A stretch of 64,000 bases of DNA. Source: Rhodanobacteraceae bacterium. Its GTDB lineage: Bacteria > Pseudomonadota > Gammaproteobacteria > Xanthomonadales > Rhodanobacteraceae. Below the pieces are notes generated by a model that ran no database searches, was not told the origin of the DNA, and saw only the letters and a list, made by a program, of their open reading frames with translations. This document shows positions 1 to 7,865 of the stretch, piece by piece. Every line of letters starts with the position of its first letter. The first letter of the stretch is position 1. The translations under genes were made by a program, and so were the position numbers. The stretch spans positions 49,106 to 113,105 of the forward strand of contig PLNP01000036.1 of NCBI GenBank assembly GCA_003142815.1, in the 5' to 3' direction.

Positions 1-744
1 AACCATGCCGATACGATCGGCGAACAGATCCGCAAAGCCCGACCGGCCGCCGGGATAGACCAGGGTGACATCGAGGATCGACTGCAAACCATCGCCCATC
101 GCATCGAGCACGAAGGCGACGCCGCCGGCCTTCGGCCGCAGCAGGAAGCGATACGGTGAATCCTGCGCGGCGTGCTTGGCATCGGTGAAGCGCGTACCTT
201 CGACGAAGTTCATCACCGACACGGGGATTTCCCGGAAGCGCGCGCAGAGGCGCCGCGTCGCCTCGATATCGCGGCCGGCCAACTCCGGCCGCCGCGTGAT
301 GGCTTCGCGCGAATAGCGCTTCATGAATGGGAAATCGAGCGCCCACCAAGCCAACCCGAGCAGCGGCACCCAGAGCAACTGGCTCTTGAGGAAGAAACGC
401 AGCAGCGGAATGCGCCGGTTGAACACCTTCTGCAGGACCGGGACATCGACCCAGCTCTGGTGATTGGCGAGGACCAGATAGTGCCCGTTGTAGTGCAGAC
501 CGTCATCGCCCTCAACCATGAAACGGGTCCGCGTGAAGCGGCCGATCATCCAGCTGTTGAACCCGATCCAGCTCTCCGCGATACCGGTCAGCAAGGGATT
601 GCAGATGCGCCGCACCGCCGGCAACGGCAGCAACGCCTTGACGATCGTGACCGCAAACAACGACATGACATGCAGCAGCGTACTCGCGCCGACCAGCACG
701 GTGGCGAGCGGAGTGCGCAACCAGTTCGGCAACGGGAATTGCAT
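1..744 (-). CDS. 1-acyl-sn-glycerol-3-phosphate acyltransferase-like protein (YihG type), partial
   Basis: The leftward reading frame opens at the ATG at 744 and runs off the left edge of the window, so the C-terminus is missing (about 248 residues visible). It shows the two hallmark acyltransferase blocks: NHQSWVD (the HX4D catalytic motif) near residue 93 and EGTR near residue 182. A hydrophobic N-terminal segment (residues 15-40) suggests an inner-membrane anchor. The family transfers acyl groups to lysophospholipids. The long N-terminal membrane part and the spacing of the motifs fit the YihG branch rather than PlsC; that assignment is from memory. The family is clear, the exact substrate is not known. 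Confidence 0.85.
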   Translation of the reverse strand, partial: MQFPLPNWLRTPLATVLVGASTLLHVMSLFAVTIVKALLPLPAVRRICNPLLTGIAESWIGFNSWMIGRFTRTRFMVEGDDGLHYNGHYLVLANHQSWVDVPVLQKVFNRRIPLLRFFLKSQLLWVPLLGLAWWALDFPFMKRYSREAITRRPELAGRDIEATRRLCARFREIPVSVMNFVEGTRFTDAKHAAQDSPYRFLLRPKAGGVAFVLDAMGDGLQSILDVTLVYPGGRSGFADLFADRIGMV

Positions 745-921
745 GCGAGGCTCGCGGGGGACGGAAGGAACCGCAGCGTAACGGCGGCTGGCGTGGGTTG
801 CGAGCGATGTGTCGGGAGGCTCGACTTGATGCCCGCTTCTCAGACTGTCCAGTCTTCGACGTGCAAGCCGGCTAACCATCCGGGCCGTGATTACCGGAGT
901 ATGTGCCTGCGACTTGGACTA

Positions 922-1179
922 TCAAGGTATATGCCAGTGCTGATAGCGCATGTACGGACGCCCAAAACGAAAGTCGGGCGCATCCGCGGCTGCCGTCCAT
1001 CCGGCACCGACCCCGATCGTGACAACACCGGACAGCCACAGGATCAGCATGATGAGGGAGAACAGGAAGTCACCAACCACGAAGCCGGTAGCGAATTCTC
1101 CCACGGCGCCCTGTGTTCCAAGTTCAGTGACGGGCCGGCGCTCGATCAGACGTACATAGGCGACATACGCGGCAATCAA
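922..1179 (-). pseudogene. fragment of a CPBP-family intramembrane protease
   Basis: An 85-codon leftward frame from a TTG at 1179 contains YVRLIERRPVTEL followed by a glycine-rich stretch and a hydrophobic helix ending LWLSGVVTIG. This resembles the region before the catalytic part of xanthomonad CPBP (Abi/CAAX-like) membrane proteases. The frame ends without the glutamate/histidine motifs of that family, and an in-frame stop lies just upstream of the TTG, so both ends seem lost. Read as a remnant. The rest of 745-1396 shows no other supportable gene. Confidence 0.4.
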
Positions 1180-1438
1180 GGCATGTTTTCACTCCAGGTC
1201 GAGCAGACTAATCGCCACGCTCCGATCGCACAGCGTACAGAAATTGTGGAAGCAGGCGAATCTCAGCTACGGGCCGAAAGCAGCCATCCCACGCCTCGAA
1301 TAGCATCGACAAACGACTCGGGCCGCTAATCGCACCCGACCCGTCACGCGGCCAATCGAACAACATCTTCCCCGTGCAAACAGCGCGTATTTCAGCATGA
1401 CCTCCCACAGCCGCCCCCGAGAGCTGCGATCATGTGGC

Positions 1439-2812
1439 GTGCCCAACTTCTCCTCGCTCCCGCTCTCCCCCGCCCTGCTGCAGGCCCTCGAAGGTCTCGC
1501 CTATACCGAGATGACGCCGGTGCAGGCGCAGAGCTTGCCCACGATGCTGGCCGGGCGCGATCTGATCGCGCAGGCGCCGACTGGCAGCGGCAAGACTGTC
1601 GCATTCGGGCTCGGCCTGCTGCAGCGGCTCGATCCGGCGTTGCTGCGCGTGCAGGCGCTGGTGCTGTGTCCGACGCGCGAACTCGCCGATCAAGTCGCCA
1701 AGGAGATCCGTCGCCTCGCCACCGCGATCCCGAACCTCAAGGTGCTGATCCTGACCGGTGGCGTGTCGTTGGCGCCGCAGCTCGCCTCGCTGCGCAAGGA
1801 TTCGCATGTGATTGTCGGCACGCCGGGGCGCGTGCAGGAAATGCTGCGCAAGAAAGTCCTGCACCTCGCCGGTGTGCGTACGCTGGTGCTCGACGAAGCC
1901 GACCGCATGCTCGATATGGGCTTCGAGGAACCGATCCGCGAGATCGTCGGCAAGACGCCGGCGCGGCGGCAGAGCCTGCTGTTCTCCGCGACCTATCCAG
2001 AGGAAATCCGCGCGATCGGCCGCAGCGTGCTGCGCGATCCCGTCGAGGTCACGGTTGCCGGCGAAACCGAACAACCCGCGATCGAGCAGGTGTTCTTCGA
2101 GGTCGAGCTTGCGCGCAAGCCGGCAGCGCTCGCGGCGCTGCTGCAGGAATATCGCCCGGAGTCGACTGTCGTATTCTGCAACACACGGCGCGACGCCGAT
2201 GACGTTGTCGACGCACTCGCGAAGTTCGGTTTCTCCGCACTGGCCCTGCACGGCGACATTGACCAGCGCGATCGTGACGAAGTGCTGGTTCGCTTCGCGA
2301 ACCGCAGTTGCAGCGTGCTCGTCGCCAGCGACGTCGCCGCGCGCGGACTCGACATCAAGGACCTCGGCGCGGTGGTCAACTACGAACTGCCGCCCGATCC
2401 TGACATCTACCTGCACCGCATCGGCCGCACCGGACGCGCCGGTCGCAGCGGCCTCGCGCTCAGCCTGTGCACGCCGCGCGAGATGCCGCGAGCGCACGCA
2501 CTCGAAAAGCTGCACGGCACACCGCTGCGCTGGGCGCAACCGACAGTCCTCGCCGGAAAATCGCAGAACGTGCTGCAGGCGGCAATGGTGACGCTGCGCA
2601 TCGACGCCGGCCGCAGCGAGAAGATGCGTCCCGGCGATATCCTCGGCGCGCTGACCGGCGATGCGGGTTTGCCGGCGGACGCGGTCGGCAAGATCGACGT
2701 ATTCGCGACCCGCTCCTACGTCGCGATCCGCCGCCAGGAAGCGGACAAGGCGCTGGCCCGGCTGCGCGCGGGCAAGATCAAGGGCCGCAAGGTGCGCGTG
2801 GTCCGGATCTGA
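1439..2812 (+). CDS. dbpA: ATP-dependent RNA helicase DbpA
   Basis: DEAD-box helicase that remodels 23S rRNA during 50S ribosome assembly. Visible motifs include the Q motif region (MTPVQAQSLP), Walker A APTGSGKT, PTRELADQV, DEAD as DEADRMLDMGF, SAT in LLFSATYPEE, and the C-terminal helicase block ARGLDIKDL and HRIGRTGRAG. The last ~75 residues (KMRPGDILGALTG to the KIKGRKVRVVRI end) form the DbpA RNA-binding domain that recognises 23S rRNA hairpin 92, which separates DbpA from other DEAD-box proteins. An upstream in-frame ATG lies at 1397. The GTG at 1439 is preferred because it gives 457 residues, the length of E. coli DbpA, and aligns with its N-terminus. Confidence 0.93.
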   Translation: MPNFSSLPLSPALLQALEGLAYTEMTPVQAQSLPTMLAGRDLIAQAPTGSGKTVAFGLGLLQRLDPALLRVQALVLCPTRELADQVAKEIRRLATAIPNLKVLILTGGVSLAPQLASLRKDSHVIVGTPGRVQEMLRKKVLHLAGVRTLVLDEADRMLDMGFEEPIREIVGKTPARRQSLLFSATYPEEIRAIGRSVLRDPVEVTVAGETEQPAIEQVFFEVELARKPAALAALLQEYRPESTVVFCNTRRDADDVVDALAKFGFSALALHGDIDQRDRDEVLVRFANRSCSVLVASDVAARGLDIKDLGAVVNYELPPDPDIYLHRIGRTGRAGRSGLALSLCTPREMPRAHALEKLHGTPLRWAQPTVLAGKSQNVLQAAMVTLRIDAGRSEKMRPGDILGALTGDAGLPADAVGKIDVFATRSYVAIRRQEADKALARLRAGKIKGRKVRVVRI

Positions 2813-2817
2813 CCGCA

Positions 2818-3582
2818 GTGAGCGAGCATCCATCCGACACTACTCGGCCTCGTCCATGCGAGAACACCACGTCGGATACGACCGTCATCGCTTCGACACG
2901 CCGCTGGATCGAACGCGCAGTGATCGGTCTCAATCTGTGCCCGTTCGCGCGCGCGCCGTTCATCCAGCAACGCATCCGTTTCGCGGTCAGCCCGGCACGC
3001 GATGCGCAAGCCCTGCTCGACGACTTGCGGCGAGAATTGCGAACCCTGCATGCAGCCGATCCGCTGGCCTGTCAGGCCACCCTGCTGATTCATCCGCATG
3101 TTCTCGGCGACTTCCTAGACTTCAACGATTTCCTCGATGTCGCGGACGCAGCAGTTCGGGACCTGGCAGTCGATGGCGAACTGCAGGTCGCGAGCTTCCA
3201 TCCGGATTATCGTTTCGCCGATGCGGCCGCCGATGCCGTCGAGAACTGCACGAACCGCTCGCCCTACCCAACCCTGCATCTGCTGCGCGAATCCAGTATC
3301 GAAGCAGCCGTCGAGTCGGGCATCGATACCGATGCGATCTACCAACGCAACATCGAGACCCTGCAAAAGCTCGGCGATGCGGTTGGCGCGCGCTCTGGCA
3401 AGATGAGTAGCAGAGCATCCGAACGAACGCGATGCGCCGGGTGTTTCACGATGCAAGGAAAGCGATTAGGATTTGTGGTGCGGTGGTCACGCGATCGCTT
3501 CGTCTGCAACACAGGGCGTAAAGCTGGCCACGATACCGCGCGAACAAATCCATCAGTCCAGCCCCAGAGGAGAACGCCATGA
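2818..3582 (+). CDS. DUF1415 family protein with a 3' frameshift
   Basis: From the GTG at 2818, five bases after dbpA ends, the frame encodes the conserved DUF1415 core: RRWIERAVIGLNLCPFARAP near residue 30, then ASFHPDYRFAD and YPTLHLLRE. Function unknown. The family usually ends soon after the last helix (LxxLGxxGWRALW-type ending). Here the reading frame loses that ending at about 3380 and runs on for about 67 low-complexity residues to 3582. Restoring one base after position 3380 rejoins the frame that reads GWRALWQDE and stops at 3410, giving a normal ~197-residue protein. So this is either a one-base deletion or a sequence error. Close spacing suggests cotranscription with dbpA. Confidence 0.75.
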   Translation: MSEHPSDTTRPRPCENTTSDTTVIASTRRWIERAVIGLNLCPFARAPFIQQRIRFAVSPARDAQALLDDLRRELRTLHAADPLACQATLLIHPHVLGDFLDFNDFLDVADAAVRDLAVDGELQVASFHPDYRFADAAADAVENCTNRSPYPTLHLLRESSIEAAVESGIDTDAIYQRNIETLQKLGDAVGARSGKMSSRASERTRCAGCFTMQGKRLGFVVRWSRDRFVCNTGRKAGHDTARTNPSVQPQRRTP

Positions 3583-3680
3583 AAGGCATGAACCAGAAAA
3601 AAACTGACAAGAAGAAACCCGAGAAGACGATGAAGGAAAAGAAGGCCGAGAAGACCGCCAAGAAAGCGGCCAAGCGATAG
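3579..3680 (+). CDS. small lysine-rich protein, 33 residues
   Basis: ATG at 3579 is preceded by a strong AGAGGAGA ribosome binding site 5 bases upstream and followed by 33 codons to TAG at 3678. The product is almost entirely Lys, Glu, Ala and Thr (for example KKTDKKKPEKTMKEKK), highly basic and probably disordered or a single charged helix. No family recognised. The composition recalls small nucleic-acid-binding or ribosome-associated peptides, but that is only a resemblance. It sits directly before a perfect 17-bp inverted repeat. Confidence 0.6.
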   Translation: MKGMNQKKTDKKKPEKTMKEKKAEKTAKKAAKR

Positions 3681-3840
3681 GAGCCTGGGCGGTAGAAGCC
3701 TTCCGGACTGCAACCACGCTGTCACTCATCGATAGCGCCCCTCGTCGGGCTTACATAGCCCCACTATGCGCGCCCTCCGAGCGCCGCTCTCGACGGCGCC
3801 ATCGCTGTTTCGCCGTCGAAAGTTTCTACCGCCCAGGCTC
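3681..3840. repeat. 160-bp element bounded by a perfect 17-bp inverted repeat
   Basis: GAGCCTGGGCGGTAGAA at 3681-3697 is matched exactly in inverted form by TTCTACCGCCCAGGCTC at 3824-3840. The interior also has a 9-bp stem, TCGACGGCG at 3790-3798 with CGCCGTCGA at 3811-3819. It starts one base after the 33-residue gene stop and ends just before the 3' end of the leftward glycosidase gene. It could be a bidirectional terminator, or a MITE-like or intergenic repeat unit; no target-site duplication was confirmed. Confidence 0.55.
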
Positions 3841-3846
3841 CGCCCG

Positions 3847-4635
3847 TTATTCCGATGCCGCGTCGCTCGCGAAAACCGCGAGCATCGCGGCATAGGGCTT
3901 GACCATGATCGCGGGTGCGCCGGCGTAGCCATCGGCCTTCGTGTAGATGCGCGAAAGGGTTCCATCGAGATATAGCGCGTCGCGGCAGCCGAGTTCGTCC
4001 TGGAACAGACGCGCGAATGCGTGGAACGTCACCGGCGCTTCGCTGACCGCGAAGATCACGCGCTGCGCGGTTTTCGCACAAACGCCGCTGCGCCATTTTA
4101 GGCTGTCCGACTCCGCATCGAAGTTCGGGTTGATCGCACCGTCGATGACCAGCATCGGTCCCGACTGCGTCGCGAGCCGCGCTTTGATTTCACGTTCACG
4201 CCAGTCCGCCGTCGTCGCAACGCCGGCGCGACCCTTCGCATCCACGTAAAACACGCCGTTCGGCTGGATCGCGAAATTGCCTGAACGCGCCGCGCCGCGC
4301 GACGTGTTCAGCGGTCGCAGCGTCGCGCCGTCCTCGATGTAGAGACCGAGCGGCTGGAATTGGCGGTCGTAGATGCCTGCGTTCGTCGCGAACAGCAATT
4401 GGCGCCCCTGCGCCTCGCCCCAGTGGCGCAGTCCTTCGATGCTCGCGAGCGGCTGCCGATCGGCGCCGTGCCAATGCAGCTCGAGCTTGTCGCGCGACAG
4501 ATCGAGATCGACGACGCGATAGTCGACATCATTGAGGTGGGCACGCCGACTTTCGAGCGCATCGGCAGCGGGTATCCAGGCGCCGGAAAGCACCAGGCAC
4601 ACGAGCGCGATACGATCGATGGCACGCTTTTTCAT
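3847..4635 (-). CDS. exported phosphodiester glycosidase family protein (DUF2233/NAGPA-like)
   Basis: The start is set at the ATG at 4635 (MKKRAIDRIALV), which gives a signal peptide with cleavage near the Ala of IPAADALES; a longer frame upstream lacks signal character. The 262-residue product shows the family pattern: FATNAGIYD near residue 80, a GVFYVD strand, SGPMLVIDG, and a C-terminal LYLDGTLSRIY block. Homologues include the N-acetylglucosamine-1-phosphodiester alpha-N-acetylglucosaminidase fold. In bacteria the substrate is generally unknown, probably an envelope glycan or phosphodiester-linked sugar. It lies alone, convergent with the upstream small gene. Confidence 0.75.
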   Translation of the reverse strand: MKKRAIDRIALVCLVLSGAWIPAADALESRRAHLNDVDYRVVDLDLSRDKLELHWHGADRQPLASIEGLRHWGEAQGRQLLFATNAGIYDRQFQPLGLYIEDGATLRPLNTSRGAARSGNFAIQPNGVFYVDAKGRAGVATTADWREREIKARLATQSGPMLVIDGAINPNFDAESDSLKWRSGVCAKTAQRVIFAVSEAPVTFHAFARLFQDELGCRDALYLDGTLSRIYTKADGYAGAPAIMVKPYAAMLAVFASDAASE

Positions 4636-4772
4636 CCCGCGATTGTCGCCGAATTGTCGATCGGACGCCGTGACGATTGGGAGACCTTCGACACGTGCCC
4701 ATCGGCCCAATGCACGCGACGAACCGGGACGCTAACGCTAGAATTGCCCGCAACACCCCACGAGCCGCAGCC

Positions 4773-5255
4773 ATGCCCTCCTTCGACGTGATCTCGGAAG
4801 TCGACAAGCACGAACTGACCAACGCGGTCGACCAGGCCAACCGCGAACTATCCAACCGCTTCGACTTCAAGGGCAGCGACGCCCGCTTCGAACTCGATGA
4901 CGCCATCATCACCCAATCGGCGCCCAGCGATTTCCAGCTGAAGCAGATGCTCGACATCCTGCGTGGTCGCCTGGCTGCGCGCAGCATCGACGTGCGTTGT
5001 CTCGATGTTGCCGAACCGGAAATCAACCTCGCTGTCGCGAAGCAGAAGATCACGGTCAAGCAAGGCATCGAACAGCCGATGGCGAAGAAGATCATCGCGC
5101 AGATCAAGGCGGCCAAGCTCAAGGTCGAAGCGCAGATCAACGGCGACAAGCTACGCATCACCGGCAAGAAGCGCGACGACCTGCAGACCGCGATCGCGCT
5201 GCTGCGCAAGAACGAACTCGACGTGCCGCTGCAGTTCGACAATTTCCGCGATTAG
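4773..5255 (+). CDS. yajQ: YajQ family nucleotide-binding protein
   Basis: 160 residues from the ATG at 4773 (MPSFDVISEVDKHEL), the conserved family start; the frame is open further upstream but lacks conservation. Typical blocks are FDFKGSDARFEL near residue 30, the KQKITVKQGIEQPMAKKI segment, and the KLRITGKKRDDLQ ending followed by PLQFDNFRD. YajQ proteins are cytoplasmic two-domain ferredoxin-like folds that bind nucleic acid or nucleotides. In Xanthomonas a homologue was reported as a cyclic-di-GMP receptor acting on a LysR-type regulator; whether this copy does so is inference. Full length. Confidence 0.95.
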   Translation: MPSFDVISEVDKHELTNAVDQANRELSNRFDFKGSDARFELDDAIITQSAPSDFQLKQMLDILRGRLAARSIDVRCLDVAEPEINLAVAKQKITVKQGIEQPMAKKIIAQIKAAKLKVEAQINGDKLRITGKKRDDLQTAIALLRKNELDVPLQFDNFRD

Positions 5256-5269
5256 CAGCAGAAGGCGCT

Positions 5270-5415
5270 GGACCCCGGCGTTCGCCGGGGCGACAAACGA
5301 CGTGATGCGTGCGGTGGTGATGAGCTTCCTGCGGCGTTCGGCGCAGACGCGGATAAGCAAGCCTCTCATCACATAGGAACGGCACAACTCGTCGTCCCGG
5401 CGAACGCCGGGACCC
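5270..5415. repeat. pair of REP-like palindromes in opposite orientation
   Basis: CCCCGGCG-TT-CGCCGGGG at 5273-5290 and TCCCGGCG-AA-CGCCGGGA at 5395-5412 are related 8-bp-stem palindromes facing each other, with flanks GGAC...GCGAC and GTCG...ACCCAG that also pair. They fill most of the gap between the convergent yajQ and rsuA genes. Similar GTCCCGG/CCGGGAC units recur at 24002-24066, so this is a dispersed family. Probably transcription-attenuating as well. Confidence 0.7.
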
Positions 5416-5477
5416 AGTGCCTCCCGCTTCGTGCTGCCCCTCCGCGCCCGGGCAACGAGCAAGCGCAAGGATCTCCG

Positions 5478-6185
5478 TCAAGAACCCGCACTGAAGATCC
5501 GCGCGACATCCATGGCGCCTAGCGCGCGCCATTCACCGGCAGGCAGATCGCCGAGCGTCAACCCACCGGCCGACACGCGATGCAATGTCTCGACGTGGTT
5601 TCCGACCGCCGCGAACATGCGCCGCACCTGGTGGTAGCGACCTTCGCTGACGCCGATTTGTGCTTTTCGCGGGCCGAGCACAGTCAACACGGCGGGTGCG
5701 AGCGGGGTCTTCTCCGATTCCAGCATCAGCGTGCCGCTCGCGAACGTCGCGCCCTCGTCGCCGTGCAGGTCCTGCGCGAGTGTGGCCTCGTAGACCTTTG
5801 CGATCTGCGCTCGCGGTGAGATGATCCGGTGCAGCAACGCGCCATTGTCGGTGAACAGCAACAATCCCGATGTCTCGCGATCCAACCGACCCACGCTCGA
5901 CAACGACGGATTACGCAGGCGATAACGCGGTGGCAGCAGGTCGTAGACGATACGGCCGGCATCGCGCGTCGCACAGGTGACGCCGGTCGGTTTGTGCAGC
6001 ATCAGCACGATGCCCGCGGGCGGATCGAGCGGCTCGCCGTCGATGCGGATGTGCGCGTGCTCGATTTTGTCGTCGGCGTACAGCACATCACCGTCCGGTG
6101 CGGTAATGCGGCCTTCGCGGAACATTGCCGCGACCTCCGTGCGACTGCCGTAGCCAAGATTGGCGATCAATTTAACCAACTTCAT
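5478..6185 (-). CDS. rsuA: 16S rRNA pseudouridine synthase RsuA
   Basis: 235 residues starting at the ATG at 6185 (MKLVKLIANLGYGSR), which gives the N-terminal S4-like RNA-binding domain (residues 1-60) followed by the catalytic domain. The catalytic aspartate is in GRLDRETSGLLLFTDNG, typical of RsuA/RluB/E/F enzymes. The short S4 domain and the YHQVRRMFAAVGNHV ending match RsuA, which makes pseudouridine 516 in 16S rRNA. The ATG overlaps the rsmC stop codon by four bases, so the two 16S rRNA modification genes are probably translated together. Confidence 0.88.
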   Translation of the reverse strand: MKLVKLIANLGYGSRTEVAAMFREGRITAPDGDVLYADDKIEHAHIRIDGEPLDPPAGIVLMLHKPTGVTCATRDAGRIVYDLLPPRYRLRNPSLSSVGRLDRETSGLLLFTDNGALLHRIISPRAQIAKVYEATLAQDLHGDEGATFASGTLMLESEKTPLAPAVLTVLGPRKAQIGVSEGRYHQVRRMFAAVGNHVETLHRVSAGGLTLGDLPAGEWRALGAMDVARIFSAGS

Positions 6186-7258
6186 TTGCTGGCCTCGATG
6201 ATCTTGAATCCATCTTGCACGACCACGCTGTGCACTGCGCCGAAATGCGCCGCGAGCATCGCCTCGTACGGAAGATGGCGATTGGCGACGAGCCACAGAC
6301 GGCCGTCCGGCGCGAGTGCGTTTGCGGCGGCGACGATGAAGGCCTGCCCGAGCACTGGTTGATCCGCGCGGCCCTGATGGAATGGCGGATTGCTGACGAT
6401 CACATCGTACTGGCGGACCAGGCCGGTCGTGACGTCGTGCCAGAAATAATCGACCGCTACATCTCGCGCGCAGTCACGCGTGGCGTTCGCGAGGTTGATC
6501 CGCGCCGGCTCCAGCGCGCGTTGCTCCGCTTCGTAGAGGTCGATCGCGGTCACCCGCGGACAGCGGCGCAGCAGCTCAGCGGCAAGATAACCGTAGCCCG
6601 CGCCAAGATCGGCGCCTCGCCCCGACAGTGTCACCGGCAATTGCGATGCGAGCAGCGCGGAAGCGGTGTCGACACGATCCCAGGCAAACAATCCCGGCCG
6701 GCTGACGAAGCGCCCATCGGCGATCGGCTGCGGCGTATCCAGCGTCGCCCACTCGTCGACGAGTTTCCAATCGACGGCAGCTTCCGGCAGCGACGTCCAG
6801 AACACGCGACATTTTTGTTTCGACAGGCTGTGGATGGAGCCTGCGAGTCGTTCGAGATCGGCCTCGGCCGAGCGCGCGCCGGCGTTGTTCGCGACGCTCG
6901 CGACGACGACGCCAGCGGGCGCCGCCGCGCGCACCGCTCGCGCGAGCAACGCGCGTGCTTCCTCGCGTTGGCGCGGCGGCAGCACGAGAACCAACGCCTG
7001 CTGCGACCTTGCAGTTGCCTGTTCGCGGCTGGATCCCATGACAGGCCTGCCTGCCCGTGCCAGCTCATCGGCGAACGGCTTGAAGGTTTGTTCGCAGGAA
7101 AATTTCGCGTGCGGCCAGTCCTGAATCCAGCGGCCTGCACGCGCGCGCAGAAACAGCACGTGGCCGTCTTCTGGCAGCGTGAGCGCCGCCGTCGAAAACG
7201 GCAGGAACAGCGCGGCCAATGCATCGTCGGCTCCGTTGGCGCTGGCAACCCGACTCAT
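6182..7258 (-). CDS. rsmC: 16S rRNA (guanine1207-N2)-methyltransferase RsmC
   Basis: 358 residues with the two-domain RsmC build: a degenerate N-terminal methyltransferase domain (residues 1-180) and an active C-terminal domain carrying the SAM motif DLGAGYGYLA and the guanine-N2 methylase motif SNPPFHQG. The enzyme methylates G1207 of 16S rRNA in the 30S subunit. Its last four bases overlap the rsuA start (ATGA), so two small-subunit rRNA modification enzymes are coupled. No sign of damage. Confidence 0.92.
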   Translation of the reverse strand: MSRVASANGADDALAALFLPFSTAALTLPEDGHVLFLRARAGRWIQDWPHAKFSCEQTFKPFADELARAGRPVMGSSREQATARSQQALVLVLPPRQREEARALLARAVRAAAPAGVVVASVANNAGARSAEADLERLAGSIHSLSKQKCRVFWTSLPEAAVDWKLVDEWATLDTPQPIADGRFVSRPGLFAWDRVDTASALLASQLPVTLSGRGADLGAGYGYLAAELLRRCPRVTAIDLYEAEQRALEPARINLANATRDCARDVAVDYFWHDVTTGLVRQYDVIVSNPPFHQGRADQPVLGQAFIVAAANALAPDGRLWLVANRHLPYEAMLAAHFGAVHSVVVQDGFKIIEASK

Positions 7259-7307
7259 GCGTCTGCCGCCTGCGCATCGGTCAATGCGATCAGGCCATCG
7301 CGCCCGC

Positions 7308-7682
7308 TCAATCCGAACGCCCGCGATTCAACAACGCCTTGAGGTCGGCGAACGGGTTGGCCGTCGCCGCGGCCGCGCCGTCCGCTGCGGACGGACCCCC
7401 GACATGGTCGATGTAGCGCGAATGTTCGTTGTCGTGGCAATACACGCAGAGCAGTTCCCAGTTGCTCCCATCGGGCGGATTGAAGTCGTGATCGTGGTTG
7501 CGGTGATGCACGGTCAGTTCCGTGAGGTTCGCGCGCGTGAACTCCCGTGCGCAGCGCCCACAGATCCATGGATACATCTTCAGCGCCCGCTCGCGATAAC
7601 CCTTTTCGCGCTGTTCGGCGTCGCGCCGCGCGGCAGCGACGATGCGGTCGAGTTTGCTGTTGTCAGGGAATGGTTTGTTCAT
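7308..7682 (-). CDS. yajD: HNH nuclease-like protein YajD
   Basis: 124 residues from the ATG at 7682 (MNKPFPDNSKLDRIV). An HNH-type zinc-finger nuclease signature is visible: ICGRCAREF, then LTVHHRNHDHDFNPPDGSNWELLCVYCHDNEH with the histidines and paired cysteines expected for metal binding. YajD is a small, widely conserved family of undemonstrated function. A GA-rich tail (ADGAAAATANPF) ends the protein. The frame is open further upstream but that part is not conserved. Confidence 0.88.
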   Translation of the reverse strand: MNKPFPDNSKLDRIVAAARRDAEQREKGYRERALKMYPWICGRCAREFTRANLTELTVHHRNHDHDFNPPDGSNWELLCVYCHDNEHSRYIDHVGGPSAADGAAAATANPFADLKALLNRGRSD

Positions 7683-7762
7683 TGCGTGGTTCCACTTCAA
7701 GACTTCAACGATATTGCAAATGCTGGATTCGACCGACTCTTTTCGTGCTCTGAACCAGCAGG

Positions 7763-7862
7763 GTCGCGCTTGCAGCGCTCCTACCGGAACCATTACTGGC
7801 TCCAGGAGGCTTGTCTAATTAGACAAGCGTAACGGATCGCGCTTGCAGCGCTCCTACAGGAA
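7763..7862. repeat. direct repeat pair flanking a 20-bp palindrome
   Basis: TCGCGCTTGCAGCGCTCCTA occurs twice (from 7764 and from 7837), each followed by (C/A)CGGAA or CAGGAA-type bases. This GGAGCGCTGCAAGCGCGA-type unit is a common xanthomonad dispersed repeat. Between the copies lies the perfect palindrome GCTTGTCTAATTAGACAAGC at 7809-7828, which could be a terminator for hutG/yajD-side transcription or a repressor operator. No gene is seen in 7683-7865. Confidence 0.6.
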
Positions 7863-7865
7863 GCG

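Noticed and set aside
745..921. Additional small gene between the acyltransferase and the CPBP fragment
   Set aside because: No frame with an RBS, bias or family resemblance was found.
2467..2817. In-frame upstream extension of the DUF1415 gene into dbpA
   Set aside because: The extension overlaps the helicase C-terminus in another frame and is Arg-rich mirror sequence; the GTG at 2818 fits the domain start.
1430..2833. Long leftward open frame antisense to dbpA (467 codons)
   Set aside because: It mirrors the helicase codons of a GC-rich gene and has no family features; antisense frames of this kind are common here.
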